From NCBI GenBank assembly GCA_949126835.1, contig OX421509.1, positions 9,816,920 to 9,880,919 of the forward strand: DNA of 64,000 bases. The letters run 5' to 3'. The first letter of the stretch is position 1. The number at the start of each line of letters is the position of its first letter. Position numbers and translations under genes: made by a program. Under the pieces are notes generated by a model that was not told the origin of the DNA, did no database searches, and saw only the letters and a list, made by a program, of their open reading frames with translations. Below are positions 57,206 to 64,000 of this stretch, one piece after another. This stretch comes from Anisus vortex (Eukaryota > Mollusca > Gastropoda > Planorbidae).

Positions 57206-57953
57206 CTTTGATGCTTCGTTCGTAGGGATACATTTTATAATTTGTTAAATAAATATTCAGATCCATAAAAGCCATACTGTGAAATTTATTATAACCGTAA
57301 CTACAAAGTACATGCGTTTTATATTTTGAATGCAGGTATTTTTGCAATCGGAAAAAATATCAATAAAAAATGTAACAGTGTTATTCAAACAACCAAAAAT
57401 AACTAACACATTCCTGACGATTTTAATTTTGACCTAGATTTTTCACGGGTCAAAGTTGATGTTGTTTTGAGTGTATGTGCCAGATTTATTAAGCTTTAAA
57501 ATGTATTTTTTATTAGTCACAAATATAAAGCCGAATAGATCGACTTTAAAAATAAATTAAATAAGGTTTATCAAAAATATTATTTTGTATTAATTATTGT
57601 TTTTGTCTTTTATATCATTTTATTTTTACGGCTGCATTATATGCACGAACAAGGGCATACCATGTCAACATTCCATTACAATCAAGGTGAAGACAAGCAA
57701 GATTTTCATAATCACCTTGAAAAGGTGATTCATCTACTATCATCAAGGCATATTAATATAATATAGGCCTACTCGTGTAGGCCAAAATGATGTAGGCCTA
57801 ATATATACCGGTAATTGTGCAGGCCGATTTTGGAAATAAATGAGCGGTCTTATTGTTCTGTTATAGATTCACGCAGAAGATACGCTGGATAAAAAATAAA
57901 TGTTTCAAATAAAATCCATCCAAATCGGCCGGTTCTACGTAGCCCTATAACAG
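57206..57953. promoter_or_regulatory. Candidate promoter/5' UTR region of the CARD isoform
   Basis: About 750 bp between the CARD exon ATG and a hAT insertion. AT-rich; no TATA box or CpG-rich block stands out. If the CARD exon is the first exon, the transcription start should lie here or beyond the transposons to the right. Confidence 0.3.
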
Positions 57954-59610
57954 TAGAGATGGGCAAAACCGTTCACCATGCTGATCGCCGCTCAATTGAG
58001 CGCTCACTAAAAAGATACGGATCCGTTGAACGGTTCCACGGATCACTTAGTAATTTACCCTCCCCCCTCCCCCCCCCCCGCCTCCCTCCATAATTTTATA
58101 TGTTGGATGTCAAGGGGAGAGAAAAACAACTTGGATCCCTTGTTGAAACGCCGTTTTTTTTGTTACTTAAAACATTAAAAAATATAAATAAGAAATAATT
58201 GTTCTCAATAGGGCGTTTGCAATCCCGTGACAAAAAGCACGTGATTTGTGTTTACTTTGAGTAATGGTGTACAATTAAATATGGCCGCTGTATTAATAAA
58301 GTTTCATATAGGCTCGAGCTTTTTTAAAATGATGTGTTGTGTTTTAAGTCTTATTAAGATTTAAGCTGTATTATGTATGTTAAATAAAATAGGCTATTTT
58401 ATTATTATCATAGACATAGATCATAGACGATGTGAGCCTAATAGTGACTTGACTAGATAGCCTATTCACCAACAATATCACTTGACATCGTAGCCTATCC
58501 TACGAAACATTAAAAGTGTAGGCCTATAAAGTGAAATTGAAAGTGTAAATAGGTCTAGCCGGCCCTAGCATAATCACATTAATCAATTAATCTACAGTAC
58601 TACTATTTACCTCCTTATTTTTGAGTAGGATAGCCAATATTCAGATGTGAATTTTGCATGATAAAGAAGTACTTCACTTTCACCACGTTTGGTTTGTACC
58701 TCAAGTGGGTTCTATATTTACACAAATACGTCACTTAATTTACACACAAAAACTTAAGCTCCGCCTACTGGGAACGCTCTATTGTCTAGTTGTAGGCTAC
58801 TAAACTAATTATAATTAAACTTTTGTTTTCAAGCTATAATTCCTTTTTTTTCACCTAATAATCTACTAATAAGTAAAATTAAAAGGGTAAATGTAAAATA
58901 CTGTAATCATATTGGCTAATTATAATGCAAAAATGGTATCATCAACATTATTTACAATTGACAGCAATTGTACGATCACTCGCATTCGAAACCAGCATAT
59001 CGAAATGCAGAACGGGAACCGATCAGTACAGACCCATTCAGTACTGAGCGGGCCTGAGCCGATCAGTACTGAGCGGGTCTGAGCTGATCAGTACTGAGCG
59101 GGTCTGATCCGATCAGCACAGACCCATATCAGTACTGAGCGGGTCTGAGCCGATCAGTAATGAGCGGGTCTGAGCCGATCAGTACTGAGCGGGTCTGAGC
59201 CGATCAGTACTGAGCGGGTCTGAGCCTATCAATACTGAGCGGGTCTGATCCAATCAGTACAGACCCATATCAGTACTGAGCGGGTCTGAGCCGATCAGTA
59301 CTGAGCGGGTCTGAGCCGATCATTACTGAGCGGGTCTGATCCAATCAGTACAGACCCATATCAGTACTGAGCGGGTCTGATCCGATCAGTACTGATCGGG
59401 TCTGATCCGATCAGTACTGAGCGGGTCTGAATCGGTCTGATCCGGGTCAGATCCGGATTCTAAGTGAACTATGGAAACCAACACATCGAAATGCAGAACG
59501 GGAACGGATCAGTACTGATCCGGGTCTTTTGACAGTGATCGGCTTTCGGATCCGTTCCTTTAAAAGACCCGGATCAGTTGATCAGTTCTTTAGTGAGCGA
59601 CCCATCTCTA
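57954..59610. mobile_element. hAT element with TAGAGATGGG ends, 1657 bp
   Basis: Ends TAGAGATGGGC and GACCCATCTCTA, flanked by an exact 8-bp duplication TATAACAG (57946-57953, 59611-59618). No transposase frame; the right third is a dense array of GATCAGTACTGAGCGGGTCT units. It inserted over the left terminus of the next hAT. Confidence 0.88.
59020..59430. repeat. 25-bp repeat array inside the hAT element
   Basis: Units of CCGATCAGTACTGAGCGGGT CTGAG, with periodic CAGACCCATATCAG inserts that are partial inverses of the unit. Flanked on both sides by ATCGAAATGCAGAACGGGAA, a direct repeat. Confidence 0.9.
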
Positions 59611-59615
59611 TATAA

Positions 59616-61225
59616 CAGTGATGGCGCACCTTTTTGAGGCCGCGTGCCCAAAATGCAATACAACTTATTTCTTTCAACGTGCCAACACAGCAATGATAAC
59701 AAAAATACTGAGGTTTTACTTTAGAAAAAAAACAAAAGCTCATACAGTGTCCGAACTAATTAACATATTTTGTCCAAAAAGAACAACAAATTAACAGATC
59801 ATTGAATGATACACTTTTTTTATAGGCTACAAAAAGACATGAACTGTAGTAAATGAAAAAATCATTAATTTATTCCAATTACACAATTACAGTTATTACA
59901 GTTAACTGTATGCATTTGGCATGATTTTGCATAGTTAATGAGATTTTTGATGATGTGTGCATACTGATAATTTGTCAAGCCTTGACTCATACTCCGTATT
60001 TGCAGCACTCAGGACATCTGTCAGTCTGTTTCTGGTATCAGATTTGATATAGTTTAAAGTTGAAAACATCTGCTCACACGTAAACAAAGTAAGAAGACCA
60101 ATCCCAAGTGCTTTCATCGACTTGAAAGAATTCCACACTATAAGGATTTCATCGTCAGAGGTACCAACTGTGCCGTCCTTTGCCATCCTTTCACACTCAA
60201 TCTTCTCAAGTGTTTCACGTAGATCATAGAATTTATTTTTCCAGATGCAGCTTTCTTGAAATTCCAATAGCTCCATTTCCAGATTTCCTATACCTAACCA
60301 CAATAAGCAGGAAAGATCAAGTTCTTCAAATTTGGCTTTATCTGGGGCAGTAAGAAAACAGAGGGTTGTGTCCATCTTACAGAACGGTAGGCCTACAAAT
60401 CTATTACTGAAATTCTCCTTTGCAGCTGCTACAAAACTAGCAAATTCCGTGTAGATTTCCCGATGGCTTGTAGGATTGTCGGTAAATGTTATAGTATTTT
60501 GTAAATATACTTTTACATTTGGAAAATATTTCAGCTGCCCACTTTTGAGGTCCCTTTCAAAAACATGCAGATTTCTTTCAAATGTTCTGATATCACAAAA
60601 CATCATTTCTACTGTTTTTCCAGAACCATGCAGTTTTATATTCAGTTCATTGAACTGTGCTATTAAATCTGTAAAAAAAAAACATGAGGTTGGTAAGCCA
60701 GACCATATCAATGAGCTTTTGATAATCCTGCCCCTTTTGAATCCTAAACAGCCTAATTTCATCCAAGCATGCTACAAATCTCTCCGATACTCGTCTCTGC
60801 TCAGCCACCTGACATTATTGTACATAAGTAAAGTTTTATACTGCGCCTTGTAAAATCATTAAAAAGGTAATTACTACCAGCCAACATGGCCGTTTTCAGA
60901 AAATCCACATCAAAGAGGGGCTTTCCATGTTTTGCTATGCAGAGTGACATTTGAAACTTTGCTTCAGCAGATGATTTGTTTGAGAAAGATACTTACAAAA
61001 ACTATCCAGACTGGGAGTGAGTGGGAGTGATATTTCCTCAATTTCTCTTGAAGAAACTCTTTCCTTTCATCGCCGATCCGACAAAATGGCCGTTTTAAAT
61101 CACGATACCATCCCTATTGGTATGGCCATAACTAAGTTGTTTTATTTTTGGTAAATGCTCGCGTGCCCACAGAAATGGCTCTGCGTGCCAGCAGTGGCAC
61201 GCGTGCCATAGGTTCGCCATCGCTG
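59616..61225 (-). mobile_element. hAT element with CAGTGATGGCG ends and partial transposase
   Basis: Ends CAGTGATGGCGCACCT and AGGTTCGCCATCGCTG. The right flank is CCCTTTAA. The matching left flank, CCCTATAA, is found at the far side of the younger hAT (57943-57950), consistent with nested insertion. Encodes a transposase C-terminal part. Confidence 0.85.
59935..60762 (-). pseudogene. hAT transposase C-terminal fragment
   Basis: 275-aa frame. It contains LIAQFNELNIKLHGSGK and ends with LLTLFTCEQMFSTLNYIK then SDTRNRLTD, the hAT C-terminal dimerisation block (CEQ-FS-...R-RLTD). The frame changes near an A run at about 60672-60680 and the N-terminal catalytic part is not recovered, so it is a remnant. 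Confidence 0.78.
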
Positions 61226-61924
61226 CCCTTTAACCTTAGACTATTAGATCTATGATGTAGGTTTGTAGGCCTATCTTATGCCAGGTATATAGGCCGCCTA
61301 GGCGAACCATATAGGCCTAGATCGATGCTTGGGGCACCCAGTGGGCCTATCCAGTGGAGTTGTAGGCGCTAGAAGGAGCGGGTGCAGTGGGGTCAGGTGC
61401 ATCCCCCCCCTCCCACATCCTCTACCAATAAAAACACTTTTGTTTGCGCACCAATTCTATATCTTAGCCTGCTATGCCCCCTCGGATCCCCCTCCCCGCC
61501 CCCATTCCACAACTTTGAAATGCATAATCAAAAAGAAATACAAGCAAGCCAAAAGTGTTCCTACTAAGCTTATTGTTTAGACTTCTAGACCATATATTAT
61601 ATAGGACTAGTCTATTATAGTAGGCCTATACATAACTTTGTTTTGTTGTTTGGCTTGCAGTGCCGAATCTCACCTTTACCACAATAACCTAACTTAGAGT
61701 TTATGAATGCTACGTTTATTCTGGGCTGTCGTCGACATGCTACTGTTTAAGCTAGATTATTATCACAAACACATTTTTTTATCGTCCAGAATTGTTCCAA
61801 AAACAATAACAACATTTGTTATAGGCCTAGTTTAGATATAGGCTATATACATGACTTATCGTAGGCCTATTATTAAAAACTTCTGGTTTTCTTTTATAGT
61901 AGTTTCTATTACTAGAATTCATCA

Positions 61925-62215
61925 TCATCATCAATCGCATGACCGTTGTGATCGTTGTGGGTGAGCGAATGGACACCATGGCAGTCACCATTCTCCATTT
62001 TTTGCCTATCTTGAGCGGTTGTCAATAGACGAGTCAACTGCAGCCCTGTCCAATAATGTTGTCGAACCAGCATCTCCGCTGACGACCTTTCCGACGTTCA
62101 TCTTTTACAGTGCCTTGGAGGATTGTTTTTGACACAAGTTATTATGCTGCAACACACGACCAAACAATGTCAGTTTGCGCCGTTGGATTGCTGTCATTAT
62201 GTTTTATTGAGGGCC
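61925..62215 (-). pseudogene. LINE ORF2 C-terminus remnant
   Basis: Minus strand has RRKLTLFGRVLQHNN, then KDERRKGRQRRCWFDNI and a broken WRMVTAMV segment followed by stop. This is the usual LINE tail pattern (R-L-FGH...GRQR--W-DNI...W). Stops interrupt it. Confidence 0.65.
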
Positions 62216-62236
62216 TGCAATTGAGGATGTTCTGTG

Positions 62237-63043
62237 CAGTGGCGTAGCTAGGTGTTGGTGCTAGGGGAAGCGATCTTTTAAGAAAAAGGCTCCGCTTTAA
62301 GCACTTTTTCTAGATTAACAGAAGAACTAAACATTCGTACGTATCAAGTCTTACAAGAGTACCACGTGCCTCGGGGTAGGCTACGTACTCTGTGTATTAC
62401 TGTAGTTTTTATTTCACGATTCTTTTCCGAGCTAATATTAGTAACGGAAAATTTGGTAAAATTGATTGATACTACTGATTTCCAAGATGCACATATATTA
62501 TTTAAAAAAATTAGAACAAATTCAGAAAAGAGCTGCAAGATTCATTACTAGCGAATATTTACAACTGGCAAAAGTAACACCAATAGTTAAATTAGAAACT
62601 CTAGAGCAGGGGTGGCAAAGTTGGCACGCAGAGTGATTTTCAGTGCCACGCAAGATACCTCCAAGAACAGTGCCGTTGCTAGGGATTTGGGGGCCCGGAG
62701 GGCGTGGTCTCTTAGGGGCTCTTGCATTTTGACATTCGACAATACGAGATGAGAAAAAAAAACTCGGACACTTCTTTGGGGGCCCCCCTCAAGCAGGGCG
62801 AAGCCACAGGGGGGGGGGGCTGAAGGGGGCTAAGCCCCCCCCCCCATGAATTAAAAAAAATTATTATTTTCAACTGATTATTTAAAAATATGTACTAAAT
62901 TCGCTAAAAATTTGATAAATATTTGTCACGCGAATGTTCAGCCCCCCTGGAATCAATTTCTGGCTTCGCCCCTGCCCTCAGGTAGGGGCCCGGGGGAACT
63001 TTAGAATTTGGAACTCCCCCCCTCCCCTAGCTACGCCACTGTC
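62237..63043. mobile_element. Region bounded by CAGTGGCGTAGCTAGG ends
   Basis: CAGTGGCGTAGCTAGG at 62237 and CCTAGCTACGCCACTG at 63043 are exact inverse termini, a pattern known from hAT-type elements. The flanks do not repeat, so it may be one decayed element or two partial ones; a further hAT fragment (CAGGGGTGGCAAAGTTGGCA) lies inside. Confidence 0.5.
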
Positions 63044-64000
63044 CAAGAAGGAGATTTTTAAATGCAAACTCTGCAGGTGGAATGCTTTTCTCAACTGCTG
63101 GGAATTCACTCTACTTTCAGCATTTAGTTCAGCCGTTAAAGATCACTCAATGACAAGGCGCTCATCAATTAATACAAACTAATTACATTTAAAATAGTTT
63201 TTAGCCCTAAGCTCCTCTTCTTTGATTAAGCATAAATATTACCTAATCAATTCTAAAAGATTTGTTTTATTATTGTAATAAATATAAGAGGCTTTTATGT
63301 TAGCTATATATTTTGTAATTGTTGTTATTGTAAATTGTAATTATTAATGTGTAAAAAAATTCAAAATCGACCTAAACAATTATGCAGGAAATGTTTATTT
63401 ACAACTGGCTAGCGTAAATTAAATGTAGGCTACAACACTAATTACTATATAGCTGAAATAAATACCACGATGCTAGATTGGAATAAGGAAATATAAATTA
63501 ATAAGTAATGTTATTTACAATACAAAACATAACTTGTTTGGCATCACTAAAGAATAAAATGTGGAAACTTTCATTTAATTAAAGGGAGATAATAACCCCT
63601 TTTTTTGTGTTTTAATGTTTATGTTCCAAATGTTTTCTTTTTTTTTCTTTATAAAAAAATTAAAAGCTTAAAAATTAGAGTCAATATCAATACAATTAAA
63701 AATTATAAAATATAGTTGAAAATTATATAAACATTATATGACTTGGAAAACATATCTAAACATTACATTAACTACCTACTACGTTTGATTACTACGTAAA
63801 TATACCGCTTTGGATTACATTGCGTCTTTGGATTGTGTCTTAAAACTTAAAACACTTATGAAAATCTCAGTTATGATGAGATAAAAAAAAATGGAATTTT
63901 TAGCAGTTGCTAGAAATGTTTTCTTGACAACGTTTTTAATACATTTTTAGAAATTAACATGTAGTGTGAAAGTTTATTAATGAATTTTTTAAATTGTAAT
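63044..64000. other. AT-rich sequence, nothing recognised
   Basis: No coding frame, repeat family or RNA gene seen up to the window end. Confidence 0.5.

Noticed and set aside
62237..63043. A single well-defined hAT element
   Set aside because: The inverse ends match exactly but the flanking 8-mers do not, so it is reported only as a tentative pair.

Overview
The window is an animal genomic region. It has spliced genes with long introns, metazoan hAT, Helitron, LINE, SINE and Gypsy elements, many minisatellites and no bacterial gene architecture. The recurring TAGGCCTA-like intron texture and the tRNA-headed SINE family suggest a mollusc, probably a gastropod; this is inference and not proven by the sequence.

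The only host gene I can assemble lies on the minus strand and spans almost the whole window. It is a ZO/tight-junction-protein (TJP, polychaetoid) MAGUK whose 3' part runs off the left edge. I placed twelve coding exons with splice sites and phases. PDZ1 is split over exons at 7566-7613, 6693-6817, 6445-6547 and the start of 4707-4803. PDZ2 runs over 4707-4803, 3156-3259 and 2542-2710. Linker exons at 1127-1339 and 250-367 lead towards PDZ3, SH3 and GK, which are outside the window. Two alternative starts are visible: a short basic first exon at 12080-12274, and a far-upstream exon at 56926-57205 that encodes a CARD. The CARD exon is phase-compatible with a coiled-coil exon at 16918-17131 and a joining exon at 15885-15969. 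This would give a CARD-coiled-coil-PDZ-PDZ protein resembling CARMA or DLG5 fused to a ZO core.

The 39.8 kb intron between the CARD and coiled-coil exons holds two LTR retrotransposons, both antisense to the host gene. Element A (24899-32302) has two 455-bp LTRs with no difference found by eye and a GCCCT target duplication. Its one intact 1014-aa ORF carries Gag, protease, the integrase zinc-binding end and the integrase C-terminal end, but no integrase core and no reverse transcriptase, so it looks like a recently mobilised non-autonomous element. Element B (40861-48409) has ~990-bp LTRs, a GTCAG target duplication and the unusual order Gag-protease-integrase-RT-RNase H (Gmr1-like), with breaks at homopolymer runs.

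The remaining space is a dense record of transposition. It includes four hAT elements with clear terminal repeats, two of them nested at 57954-61225 and one inside a SINE; a non-autonomous Helitron with its empty site preserved in a neighbouring duplicate; three 81-bp TTAA-flanked elements; tandem TA-flanked MITEs; and eleven copies of one SINE, all in the sense orientation of the host gene. There are also LINE 3' ends and several satellites with 16, 24, 25, 31, 33 and 35-bp units. A partial THAP-type zinc-finger reading frame sits between inverted repeats near 39.3-39.8 kb.
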